This document shows positions 1 to 6,622 of a stretch of 10,417 nucleotides of DNA, piece by piece. This stretch comes from Methylococcaceae bacterium (GTDB lineage Bacteria; Pseudomonadota; Gammaproteobacteria; Methylococcales; Methylococcaceae), in the NCBI GenBank assembly GCA_012026715.1, contig VEPB01000252.1, forward strand, positions 1 to 10,417, written 5' to 3'. Both the position numbers and the translations under genes were made by a program. Each line of letters starts with the position of its first letter. Positions within the stretch are counted from its first letter, which is position 1. Below the pieces are notes generated by a model. It saw nothing but the letters and a program-made list of their open reading frames with translations. It did not search any database and had not been told where the DNA came from.

Positions 1-336
1 GGGAGGCGGAGGGGGCGCCGGCCGCACCAGCTGAATTTCCACCTGGGTTTCCTTCGGCGGCAACGGTTGCGGCGCCGGCCGGTTGTGGTACCAATCCACC
101 ACCGTGACATGCACGAATACCGTGACGGCCACGACCGCCAGGGCATCGAGCCAGCGCCGCTCCTCGCCCTCGGGATCCCGGCGGAACAATTGGAGGCTTG
201 CCGATGTCCACGGCGCTGCGCCGGCAGGCACCAGACCGCTATCGAATGCGTTGAGGGGGATGACCGGTGCCAGGCTTTTCCTGACCGCCTGCGGCTGCCA
301 TTGGTTTGGCCTGGGCGAAATGGATGGTTTGCTCAT
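1..336 (-). CDS. tonB: TonB-like energy transducer, N-terminal part (runs off the window)
   Basis: TonB couples the inner-membrane proton-motive force, through ExbB/ExbD, to outer-membrane receptors. Reading the minus strand from the ATG at 336 gives 112 open codons down to base 1 with no stop, so the C-terminal receptor-binding domain lies outside the window. The visible part has a cytoplasmic stretch of about 60 residues, much longer than the dozen or so in E. coli TonB. A membrane helix follows at about residues 62-82, with a histidine at 76 in the place where TonB helices carry their conserved His. After it comes the start of a Pro-rich periplasmic segment (RPAPQPLPPKE, then a run of prolines at the edge). 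A GAGGA ribosome binding site lies a few bases upstream of the ATG. The helix plus proline-rich spacer is typical of TonB, but without the C-terminus a TonB-like relative such as a TolA-type protein cannot be fully excluded. Confidence 0.8.
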   Translation of the reverse strand, partial: MSKPSISPRPNQWQPQAVRKSLAPVIPLNAFDSGLVPAGAAPWTSASLQLFRRDPEGEERRWLDALAVVAVTVFVHVTVVDWYHNRPAPQPLPPKETQVEIQLVRPAPPPPP

Positions 337-380
337 ACAGTCCTCGTGATGTCTATGGCGACCGTGGCAGGGGGGATACT

Positions 381-430
381 TTGGCCAGGACCCCGACCTA
401 ACCCCTTCGGCTCTGTCGTTGGGAGGCCAA
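381..430 (-). repeat. Inverted repeat upstream of tonB (possible leader structure)
   Basis: TTGGCC at 381-386 is repeated inverted as GGCCAA at 425-430, with G/C-rich sequence between that could partly pair further. It lies 45-94 bases upstream of the tonB start, so it could be a leader structure or the end of an older transcript. No T-run follows, and I recognise no known riboswitch. Confidence 0.3.
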
Positions 431-447
431 GCCCCTACCGGACAGCG

Positions 448-594
448 TTACCAATAGCCGTAGCAGAAGCCGTGCCACACATCGAGCGGTGAAAGCCCGC
501 CCTCCTGGCGCCGCAGGAAGCCATACAGACTGGGGTTTCCGGAGATTTTTTCGAACACCGCGCTGATCGCATCCGCTGCGATGCTGCTCGAACA
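448..594 (-). pseudogene. Possible remnant of a small protein gene, frameshifted
   Basis: The minus strand holds 48 codons ending in TAA (448-450) that read like ordinary protein: the stretch IAADAISAVFEK is followed by SLYGFLRR and the ending DVWHGFCYGYW. The frame is closed by TGA at 595-597 and has no ATG; the only in-frame alternative start is a GTG at codon 13. Immediately upstream, another minus-strand frame carries a plausible continuation ending in SLLMFEQ, so a single frameshift near 590 could have broken one gene. A terminator at 677-705 isolates this segment from the cytochrome gene. I do not recognise the family. It could equally be a chance open frame in GC-rich DNA. Confidence 0.25.
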
Positions 595-676
595 TCAGCA
601 GGCTGCGCGGCGGTTGTTGCTGGCGCAACAGCCGAAGAATGGAATGACTCCCGGCCCGGCCGGGAAGCGGACATGG

Positions 677-705
677 AAAAGGCACCTCGCATCCCTCGAG
701 GTGCC
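677..705 (-). terminator. Rho-independent terminator of the redox gene cluster
   Basis: A perfect 9-bp stem (GGCACCTCG at 681-689 with CGAGGTGCC at 697-705) encloses a 7-nt loop. On the minus strand it is followed directly by TTTT (677-680 on the plus strand are AAAA). It lies 124 bases past the stop of the cytochrome c' gene and faces the right way to end that transcript. The orientation call rests on the short T-run. Bases 706-829 between the gene and this hairpin hold nothing else I can name. Confidence 0.8.
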
Positions 706-829
706 CTGCCAAGTCACTCCCACGCCGCTACGGATTGCAGATCGTCGCGGTCACCCCGGACGGGGCCAATGCCTTATCGCCAAAAGGGTTTGCCGATACC
801 GCGGTCAGGAGGACGCCGAACGCCTTGAA

Positions 830-1291
830 TTACTCTTTCGTCCGGAACTTGTCGTGACAGCCCTTGCAGGCCTCGCCCAGCTTGCCGAACTGGGCCTTGA
901 TGTCGTCGATCTTGCCGGTTTCGGCGACCTTGGCCAGAGCATTGGCTTCGGTGATGAAAGCTACCCCGGCATTCTTGGCGTCGTCGGGCTGTTGAAAAAA
1001 CTCCGACTTGAGGCGGGTGGTCTTCCAGCCGGTTCCCTTGTCGGTGCCGGCACCGAACAAACCGCCCAGGCCGGAGTTGGCGGTCGCGGCGATGGCGCTG
1101 GCAGCGGCGACGACCTGGTCCTTGTTATAGGTTTCCGGGTGATCGATCACCTGGTTCTTGATCTTGGCGCAGTTCCAGCCCACGAAGGAGTACGCCGACT
1201 GGCGGAAGCGGATCTGGTCTTCGATGGGGCCGGCAACGGCGGCGGCACTGGCGGCGCCGATGATCAGGGTCAACAAAAGCTTGCTTTTCAC
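830..1291 (-). CDS. cycP: Cytochrome c' (periplasmic, class II c-type cytochrome)
   Basis: Cytochromes c' are periplasmic four-helix-bundle haem proteins that bind NO and CO and are linked to NO tolerance. The 153-residue product has a signal peptide (about residues 1-21, hydrophobic core LLLTLIIGAASAAAVA). The first helix carries the family-like IRFRQSAY segment. The haem-binding CKGCH sits at residues 142-146, near the C-terminus and followed by DKFR, as in this family rather than in class I cytochromes c, where it is near the N-terminus. I chose the GTG at 1291 because AGAGGAAA lies just upstream and the signal peptide begins there; the frame stays open 54 codons further up, but those residues look non-coding. 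It is the last gene of the cluster, 158 bases after the b561-type gene, so it may also have its own promoter. Cys41 is an extra cysteine outside the haem motif. Confidence 0.88.
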   Translation of the reverse strand: MKSKLLLTLIIGAASAAAVAGPIEDQIRFRQSAYSFVGWNCAKIKNQVIDHPETYNKDQVVAAASAIAATANSGLGGLFGAGTDKGTGWKTTRLKSEFFQQPDDAKNAGVAFITEANALAKVAETGKIDDIKAQFGKLGEACKGCHDKFRTKE

Positions 1292-1449
1292 GAGTTTCCT
1301 CTTTGGTTCTGGGTAGTTGAGAAGAACGAATTCATCGGGTGAGTCAGACGCGCGCAGCAGCTGACGTCCATCGAGTGCTGCGAACCATGCGCGTCGCCCT
1401 CCCGTCACGGCCCAACGGACGATGGTTGCGACGCAAGGAGTACCCTCTC

Positions 1450-2154
1450 TCACCAGGCCGGCCCGGCCACCGAGGCCTGGACGTCCAGCGCCTTGGTCAA
1501 CCGGTCCGGTAATCCATCGGTGATGGTCCAGACCAGAACCCCGGCAGCGATGGCGGCCACGGCGAAGCGGCCCAGGGAATGTCCGGTTGCTGGTACCGCC
1601 AGCTCACGCGGCACCTGTTTGGTTCCTGTCAGCATGGGCTTCACCAGGTTGTGCTTCTTGACCCGGACGTAGAACACGATGGCCGCCACATGCAGGCCGA
1701 TCAGCGCGGCCAGGACATAGAAGGCGGTTGCGTGGAGCCCGGTCAGCTTGTCGCTGACGGGCTTGTCCACCAGCCCGGCGAGGGGTCCCTGAAAGGCGAT
1801 GTCATCGTTGGCGAACAAACCCGTTCCCACCTGCAGCCCCGCCAGCCCCAGCAAAGCCAGCACCGCCAGGGCGCCGAGGGGGTTATGGCCAATGCCTTCC
1901 CAGCCTCCCTGCAGATAGGCGGCGATTCGGGCCGGAGTGGGAACAAAGCTCGCAAAACGGGCATGATTGGAGCCGATAAAGCCCCAGATCAGACGAAAAA
2001 ACAGCAGCCCCAACACGATCAGGCCGAACCGCCCGTGCCAGTCGGCCCAGGAACCGCCGATCTCGCCGGTGACCACGGCAAACCCCACCGCCAGCACCAG
2101 AGCCCAATGGAAAAGCCGCAAGGGCAGATCCCAGACTTTCACTTTCACGGTCAT
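1450..2154 (-). CDS. Cytochrome b561-family / NiFe-hydrogenase-type b-haem membrane protein
   Basis: The 234-residue integral membrane protein belongs to the bacterial b561 / hydrogenase cytochrome b group, which moves electrons between the quinone pool and a periplasmic partner. About four to five helices are visible, roughly at 17-30, 43-60, 93-113, 142-165 and 194-211. Candidate haem-ligand histidines include H16 (LFHW), H40 (DWHGRFG), H141 (GLHATAF) and H155 (GLHVAAI); the GHNPLGALAVL segment around residue 90 is typical of the family. The start is firm: GAGGAGG precedes the ATG, and the ribosome binding site overlaps the stop of the redoxin gene 10 bases upstream. b561-type genes are often found beside cytochrome c' genes in proteobacteria, so a quinol-to-c' electron route is a reasonable inference, not shown by the sequence. 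Confidence 0.88.
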   Translation of the reverse strand: MTVKVKVWDLPLRLFHWALVLAVGFAVVTGEIGGSWADWHGRFGLIVLGLLFFRLIWGFIGSNHARFASFVPTPARIAAYLQGGWEGIGHNPLGALAVLALLGLAGLQVGTGLFANDDIAFQGPLAGLVDKPVSDKLTGLHATAFYVLAALIGLHVAAIVFYVRVKKHNLVKPMLTGTKQVPRELAVPATGHSLGRFAVAAIAAGVLVWTITDGLPDRLTKALDVQASVAGPAW

Positions 2155-2164
2155 GACGGCCTCC

Positions 2165-2947
2165 TCAACTGGAAAATTTCACGGTGCACCCGTAAGGCTG
2201 GGTGCTGTCCTTGCTCACCTTCTTGCCGGCCGCCAGTTCGCCCAGGGCCGATTTCACATAATTCTCGGCCTTGCCAATGTCGGCCTTGTCGGCGGACGGA
2301 ATGCTGTCGATGCCGCCCTTGTAGACCAGCGTCCCCTGAGGATCGATGATGAACAGATGGGGCGAGGTCTTGGCGCCGTAGAGCCTGCCGACAGCACCTT
2401 CCGGATCGAGGATGGTGTTGGTCGGCGTGGCGCCACGCTGGGCATTGAGCTTGGCGGCGGTAGCGCCGTCCACGTAGCCCTCCTTACCAGGCGCAGAGGA
2501 AATCACCTGCAGCCAAACGATGCCCTTGGCCACGGCGTCCTTCTGCAGTTCGGGAATATTGCCGCTGTCATAGTGCTTTTTGACGAAGGGACATTCGTGA
2601 TTGGTCCATTCCAGGACCACGGTCTTGCCCTTGAGCGACTGCAGATCCAGGGTCTTGCCATCGGCGGTTTTGCCGGAGAAAGCCGGAGCCGGCTGGCCGA
2701 TCACGGGGTCGGCGTGGGCGGCAAGACCGGCGAAGGCCAGCAGGATCAGCGCGAATTGAGCGAAGAAACCGGCCGCGGCCCTCGTGCCGCGGCCGGTATC
2801 CCTACCCCCGCCCCTACCCAGGAACCTGCGGCCCATGGCCGCACCTTTTTTCCTTCTCCCTCTGGGAGAAGGTGGCCCGAAGGGCCGGATGAGGGAGAGG
2901 GAGATCAAGGCGTTCGCTTCGCGAGTCTTTTGGTATTGGAAGATCAT
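2165..2947 (-). CDS. Secreted redoxin (AhpC/TSA- or TlpA-like thioredoxin-fold protein)
   Basis: Thioredoxin-fold redoxin of the type with signal peptide, ADPVIGQPAPAF and a WTNHECPFVKKHY active-site segment. From the ATG at 2947 it is 260 residues; Cys119 starts a CPFV motif, where thioredoxins have CxxC, and the only other conserved-looking cysteine is Cys254 in the C-terminal YGC. It probably acts as a periplasmic thiol peroxidase or reductase reduced by the DsbD-like protein encoded just upstream. The start is ambiguous. The ATG at 2947 follows the dsbD stop by 3 nt and has a near-ideal AAAGGAG, but residues 1-37 are mostly a palindromic repeat read through in frame. An ATG at 2836 with a weaker AAGGTG gives 223 residues and puts the signal peptide (hydrophobic core FALILLAFAGLAAHA) nearer the N-terminus. 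Confidence 0.85.
   Translation of the reverse strand: MIFQYQKTREANALISLSLIRPFGPPSPRGRRKKGAAMGRRFLGRGGGRDTGRGTRAAAGFFAQFALILLAFAGLAAHADPVIGQPAPAFSGKTADGKTLDLQSLKGKTVVLEWTNHECPFVKKHYDSGNIPELQKDAVAKGIVWLQVISSAPGKEGYVDGATAAKLNAQRGATPTNTILDPEGAVGRLYGAKTSPHLFIIDPQGTLVYKGGIDSIPSADKADIGKAENYVKSALGELAAGKKVSKDSTQPYGCTVKFSS
2768..2797. repeat. Perfect 12-bp palindrome inside the redoxin 5' region
   Basis: ACCGGCCGCGGC (2768-2779) and its exact complement GCCGCGGCCGGT (2786-2797) flank a 6-nt loop. It encodes part of the Gly/Arg-rich stretch in front of the signal peptide hydrophobic core, where little sequence constraint is expected. It may be part of the same repetitive insertion as the palindromes at 2852-2886. 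Confidence 0.6.
2852..2901. repeat. REP-like dispersed palindromic element
   Basis: Two stem-loops in tandem: CCTTCTCCC / GGGAGAAGG (2852-2860 and 2864-2872, 3-nt loop) and GGCCC / GGGCC (2874-2878 and 2882-2886, loop GAA), followed by GGATGAGGGAGAGGG. This wording (CTCCCTC, GGGAGAAGG, GGCCCGAAGGGCC, GGATGAGGG) resembles intergenic repeats I recall from many proteobacterial genomes. Here it lies between the first possible start codon of the redoxin gene and its signal peptide, in a phase that keeps the frame open. Confidence 0.65.
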
Positions 2948-2950
2948 GGT

Positions 2951-5140
2951 TTACTCCTTTAGGGTGAGTGAAGTGGTGGCCCCGTTGGCGGGCGCGATCG
3001 CCTCCAGCACGATTTGCGGGGTGAGAATCTGCGGAAGAACGGCTGGACGATTGCCTGCTCCGGCTGGATAAAACACATACAAAGGGACGCCGCTGCGATC
3101 GAACTCCGCGAGCTTGGCGGTGATCGCATCGTCACGACTGGTCCAGTCGCCCTTGAGGTAGGTGATGCCGGATTTCCGGAACGCCGCGGAGACGGCACCA
3201 GCGCTCAGCGCCACCTTCTCGTTCACCAGGCAACTGATGCACCAGGCCGCGGTGAAGTTGAGAAAGACCGGCTGGCCGCCCGCCAGCAGCGACCGCAGGC
3301 GCTGCTCCGAATAGGCTTCCCAGTTGTGTTCCGGAGCCGCTACTGGCGCGGGCGTCGCGGTGGCCGGCATGACGGAGAGCCCGGCATAGCCGCCGGCCAC
3401 GGCCAGCCCCAGGCATCCGGTGGCGATTACGCCTCCGGTCCGACGCAGCGCCAAGCCGGACGGACGGGAGCGCTCCCAGATCCAGGCGGCAAAAGCGACG
3501 GCGATCAAACCGGCCAGCGCCACCGCCAGGGCGCCGGTACCCGCCTGCTGCGCCAGGACCCACAGTAACCAGGCGGTGGTGGCGTACATGGGGAATGCCA
3601 AGCCCTGCTTGAGGGTTTCCATCCAGGCGCCGGGTCTCGGCAACAGCCGCCGCAACCCAGGCCAGCAACTCAAGATCAGGAACGGCAGGGCCAATCCCAA
3701 CCCCAAAGCCAGCAAGACCGCCAGCAGTACCGCCGGTGGCTGGGTCACCGCATAACCCACCGCTGCACCCATGAACGGCGCGGTACAAGGCGCAGCGACC
3801 ACGCTGGCCAAAACCCCAGTAAAAAAGCTGCCGAGGTAACCGCCGCGCCCGGCCAGGGACGAACCGACCCCGGCGATGCCGGCGCCAACGTTGATCACAC
3901 CGGAAAGGGCGAGCCCCACGGCAAAGATCAGATCAGCGGTCAGCAGCACGAACAGCGGCGATTGGAACTGGAAGCCCCAGCCGATCGCGGCTCCACCGGC
4001 CTTCAAGACAATCAGCAACACACCCAATACGCCAAAACTGGCCAGCACCCCCAGGGAGTAGACCAGACCGTGCAAGCGGATCGCGTTGAGGGAATCCTGC
4101 GACTGCATCAGCAGCGCCAGCGCCTTCAGCGACAGCACCGGAAACACACAGGGCATGAGGTTCAGGATCAGGCCACCCGACAAGGCCAGAATCAGCGCAG
4201 TCGGCAGATTCAACGGCGCGGGGACGAGCCCTTCTTGCGCAGGAAGAGGGGCGGAAAAATCCTTCGCCATTCCGGCTACGGAAGGCTGGGCCTGCACCGA
4301 GAACCCGCGCGACACCGGTCCTGCCGGCGTGCGTTCCGTCACCAGCAGAATCCCGGCCAAGGCCGTACCCGGCGCGGCGGCCTCCCCAGGTTGCAGCTTC
4401 AGTTCGATGCCGTCGTTCTGGACGGTCCAGGTCTGAGGCGCGTTGTGGACGATGCGCCCCCACTGCTCAGGGAAGAACTCCACGGCTTCGACGGCGCCCG
4501 AAGCAAGTTCCGATGCCACCACGCGCAATCGGATTCCGCCGTTGACATCAGCGACCGATGCCGGCCAGGACCTCGTCAGAGGGAGACTGGCCTGTGCCCG
4601 TTGGACCAGCGGACTGCCGGAACCGGCCAGCGCCGGACCAGACACCACCGGCAAATCCAACCCCAGTTCCACCTCATGAGGAATGCAGGTCTCCTCGCAC
4701 ACCAGCCATTTCACCCGTGCGGCAACCGGAAATCGGTCCCCCGGCCGCAGTTCCTGCGGCACCCGCAGCGGCGACAGCAAGGTCACTTCGTCGGCATAGG
4801 CGTAACTGGTCACCGGTCCGACGCTGAAGCGCCGGGGTACCGGCCAGAGAATCTCTCCCGCCATCGCTCCGGCGGGTAATTTCCAGGCGATGCTCGTGGC
4901 TAAACCGGAATCGCCGGGATTTTTCCAATAGGTATGCCAACGGGGGATGATGCGCTGGTTCACCCCCACCAGGACCTCGGCGCCGGGGTAAACCGCATCC
5001 ACCGATGCGACCAGAGTCGCCCGCACCTGCTCGGTAGCTGCCTCGGCGGGCGCCGTATGGGCCGGAGAGCAGACCGCGCCAAGAACTGCCGCCAGCAGCA
5101 TTGCCGCCGCGCCGCGCAAACCCAGGGACGGTAAACCCAT
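2951..5140 (-). CDS. dsbD: DsbD/ScsB-type thiol:disulfide interchange protein
   Basis: The 729-residue protein carries electrons from cytoplasmic thioredoxin through the inner membrane to periplasmic disulfides. Order of parts: signal peptide (about 1-29); periplasmic N-terminal domain to about 300 with a CEETC pair (C148, C152); a transmembrane domain at about 310-595 with the two expected cysteines in NLMPCVFPV (C331) and AAPCTAPF (C452); and a C-terminal thioredoxin-like domain with the active site AAWCISC (C634, C637). All three redox pairs are present, so it should work. The larger N-terminal domain with a CX3C pair is closer to ScsB-like members than to E. coli DsbD. The start at 5140 gives the signal peptide, though the ribosome binding site is only a G-run; it lies 29 bases after the rhodanese-like gene. 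Its tight link to the redoxin gene suggests that protein is one of its substrates. Confidence 0.92.
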   Translation of the reverse strand: MGLPSLGLRGAAAMLLAAVLGAVCSPAHTAPAEAATEQVRATLVASVDAVYPGAEVLVGVNQRIIPRWHTYWKNPGDSGLATSIAWKLPAGAMAGEILWPVPRRFSVGPVTSYAYADEVTLLSPLRVPQELRPGDRFPVAARVKWLVCEETCIPHEVELGLDLPVVSGPALAGSGSPLVQRAQASLPLTRSWPASVADVNGGIRLRVVASELASGAVEAVEFFPEQWGRIVHNAPQTWTVQNDGIELKLQPGEAAAPGTALAGILLVTERTPAGPVSRGFSVQAQPSVAGMAKDFSAPLPAQEGLVPAPLNLPTALILALSGGLILNLMPCVFPVLSLKALALLMQSQDSLNAIRLHGLVYSLGVLASFGVLGVLLIVLKAGGAAIGWGFQFQSPLFVLLTADLIFAVGLALSGVINVGAGIAGVGSSLAGRGGYLGSFFTGVLASVVAAPCTAPFMGAAVGYAVTQPPAVLLAVLLALGLGLALPFLILSCWPGLRRLLPRPGAWMETLKQGLAFPMYATTAWLLWVLAQQAGTGALAVALAGLIAVAFAAWIWERSRPSGLALRRTGGVIATGCLGLAVAGGYAGLSVMPATATPAPVAAPEHNWEAYSEQRLRSLLAGGQPVFLNFTAAWCISCLVNEKVALSAGAVSAAFRKSGITYLKGDWTSRDDAITAKLAEFDRSGVPLYVFYPAGAGNRPAVLPQILTPQIVLEAIAPANGATTSLTLKE
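2954..2960 (-). promoter_or_regulatory. Strong ribosome binding site at the dsbD/redoxin junction
   Basis: AAAGGAG on the minus strand, directly before the dsbD stop TAA and 6 nt from the ATG at 2947. It is the best Shine-Dalgarno match at this junction and argues that translation begins at 2947, coupled to dsbD, despite the repeat-derived N-terminus that follows. Confidence 0.65.
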
Positions 5141-5169
5141 CAGTTGCCCCCCGAAAGGATGCCCCGGGC

Positions 5170-5664
5170 TTAGCCGCCGGACGACTGCCCGGCTTCGGCT
5201 GTCCGCGGGGTTTGCGGTGCGATCTTGGTCAACGCGCCGCCTTCCTCCTCGTAATTCTGAGCCCCGACCGCGCCGACGACCCGGAACCCTTTCTCGGCGA
5301 GCAAGTCTGCGGCGGCGCCGGCACGCCCGGCGTGGTTGGAAACGGTGACGATGGAGCGGTCCCTGGGGATATAGGAGAGATACTTTTCCAGTTCCTTGGA
5401 TTGGATGCTCAGGTACGCCGGGAATCCGCCGTTTTTTGTAAGCTCGTCGGGCCGCCGCACATCGATGACCAGCAACTGCTCGGGATGTGCCAACAGCGCG
5501 TCGAACTGGGCGCGGTTAAGCTTCGGCGTCTTGTACTTGTACGGCTGGGATGCGCGTTGAGCGGACGGGGTCAAACCGCTCTTGGCTGCATCCTGCTCGG
5601 TGGCGGCAAACGCCGGGCTAGCCAACGCCACCAGCACCGGCAGCAGTTTGAAGGGATTACGCAT
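5170..5664 (-). CDS. Secreted rhodanese-like protein lacking the catalytic cysteine
   Basis: The 164-residue product has a signal peptide (about residues 1-21, LLPVLVALASPAFA) and a single rhodanese fold. LLVIDVRRPDEL (residues 64-75) matches the first conserved rhodanese motif. The active-site loop, normally a C-x-x-G-x-R-S type sequence, reads VSNHAGRAG (residues 108-116), with Ser109 where the persulfide-forming Cys should be; the protein has no cysteine at all. It is therefore unlikely to transfer sulfur and may bind a ligand or partner instead. It is first in the cluster, so the promoter should lie upstream of 5664. The sequence CTATAACAG about 20 bases before the start could be a -10 element, but no good -35 accompanies it. 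GAGGAAA is the likely ribosome binding site, with a rather long spacing. Confidence 0.85.
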   Translation of the reverse strand: MRNPFKLLPVLVALASPAFAATEQDAAKSGLTPSAQRASQPYKYKTPKLNRAQFDALLAHPEQLLVIDVRRPDELTKNGGFPAYLSIQSKELEKYLSYIPRDRSIVTVSNHAGRAGAAADLLAEKGFRVVGAVGAQNYEEEGGALTKIAPQTPRTAEAGQSSGG

Positions 5665-6225
5665 GGGTTCGGATTTCCTCTGTTATAGGGGTTGGTTTGT
5701 GACTTCCAGATCATCGGCTGGCTCCAGAGGAATAATGCAGATTGCGCGCCAAACATCGAACAACAGGAATTCAACGGCGTCGTGTGCGGAAAATCAAAGT
5801 CTGCACTGCCCCGTCGTCATGGACTGCGTCGGTTCGTTGTGGAGACGGCTTACGGACCCGCCCAAACTACATGTTGCACGGCCAACAGCGGAACCGCAGC
5901 CCTGCACGCGGAACAACAGTCTATGATTGCTCAGGAGCGAATAGTCTGGGAAACCGGCAGTTAGCCGGGACATTCCGGACTTCGGAAGGAAGACGCCATG
6001 ACAACGCGACCGATCAACTCGGTGGGAAATCGCAGATTACCGGCAGTATCCCGCGGTATGTAAAAACACCGGCGAAATACCCGGACTTCAGCCCACCGAT
6101 TTTTCGCGGCACCGGAAATCCAAGTGCTCCGGCGCCAGATATTGAGAACTTCAGGATGGTTTTCAGCGCGTCCTCGTGAACGCTGACGATATCCGGTTTC
6201 CCGCAGCAACCCAAGGAGGCTAGTC
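5665..6225. other. Divergent intergenic region, no convincing gene
   Basis: This stretch separates the minus-strand redox cluster from the plus-strand membrane gene and should hold both promoters. Open frames on both strands lack ribosome binding sites and family features. Two small stem-loops stand out: CCGGC/GCCGG (5954-5968) and TTCCG/CGGAA (5973-5987). A 21-codon plus-strand frame at 5998-6063 (starting MTTRPINSVGN) follows GGAAGGAAG at a good distance, so a tiny peptide is possible, but nothing else supports it. No promoter hexamers I would defend. Confidence 0.5.
5998..6063 (+). CDS. Possible very small ORF with a good ribosome binding site
   Basis: ATG at 5998 to TAA at 6061-6063 encodes 21 residues beginning MTTRPINSVGN. 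GGAAGGAAG ends 5 nt before the ATG, which is the only reason to list it. The product is basic and has no membrane segment or recognised motif. It could be a leader peptide for the membrane gene at 6226, a degraded gene, or chance. Confidence 0.15.
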   Translation: MTTRPINSVGNRRLPAVSRGM

Positions 6226-6615
6226 ATGCACGTCGGCAACATCGTAGGACAGTTAATCGGGGCTATCGTCGGCGGGGCGATAGGAGCCTTGTTGTTGCAA
6301 TACGCAACAAAATGGGCGGCAAAGTTCAAACCCCCGTTTACAACGGCGCTGCTACTAGTGGGCATATCGTGGGCAGCCGGCGTCGCAATCGACTACAGCG
6401 TCGTCATCCCCCTGATCGCTGAATGGTTCGGGGTGATGATCCTGGCATCGGCCGCGGCACAGATCTATCTCTACGCCATCCTGCTCAAACACCCGGAAAC
6501 CGGACCGATCGGTTACCTGAAAGCCTTCCAGATTTTCCTGATCCTCACCGCAATGGGGGCAGTCATCGGGCTCTTGGTATTGGTACGGTTGCTGTTTATC
6601 CCGTGGTCGCATTAG
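6226..6615 (+). CDS. Small four-helix membrane protein of unknown function
   Basis: The 129-residue product is almost entirely hydrophobic with four predicted membrane helices, at about residues 5-24, 38-57, 62-87 and 100-124. The first is glycine-rich (GQLIGAIVGGAIGALL), as in small pore-forming or oligomerising helices. No charged catalytic motif or signal cleavage site is visible, and I do not recognise the family. The start is well supported by AAGGAGG just upstream of the ATG. It stands alone on the plus strand between two minus-strand groups, so it has its own promoter somewhere in the preceding gap, and the palindromic DNA after its stop may act in ending its transcript. Confidence 0.8.
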   Translation: MHVGNIVGQLIGAIVGGAIGALLLQYATKWAAKFKPPFTTALLLVGISWAAGVAIDYSVVIPLIAEWFGVMILASAAAQIYLYAILLKHPETGPIGYLKAFQIFLILTAMGAVIGLLVLVRLLFIPWSH

Positions 6616-6622
6616 CGCCCTG

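Noticed and set aside
340..430. Cobalamin riboswitch upstream of tonB, suggested by a TGCCAC sequence
   Set aside because: Only a fragment of the B12-box wording is present; the other conserved segments are missing.
1292..1453. Upstream extension of the cytochrome c' frame by 54 codons to a GTG overlapping the b561 stop
   Set aside because: The extension has no ribosome binding site of its own and would place about 54 residues before a normal signal peptide; the GTG at 1291 has AGAGGAAA and fits the family length.
5961..6365. Minus-strand open frames across the gap and the membrane-protein gene
   Set aside because: They overlap a well-supported plus-strand gene, start with weak or non-ATG codons without a Shine-Dalgarno, and show no domain.
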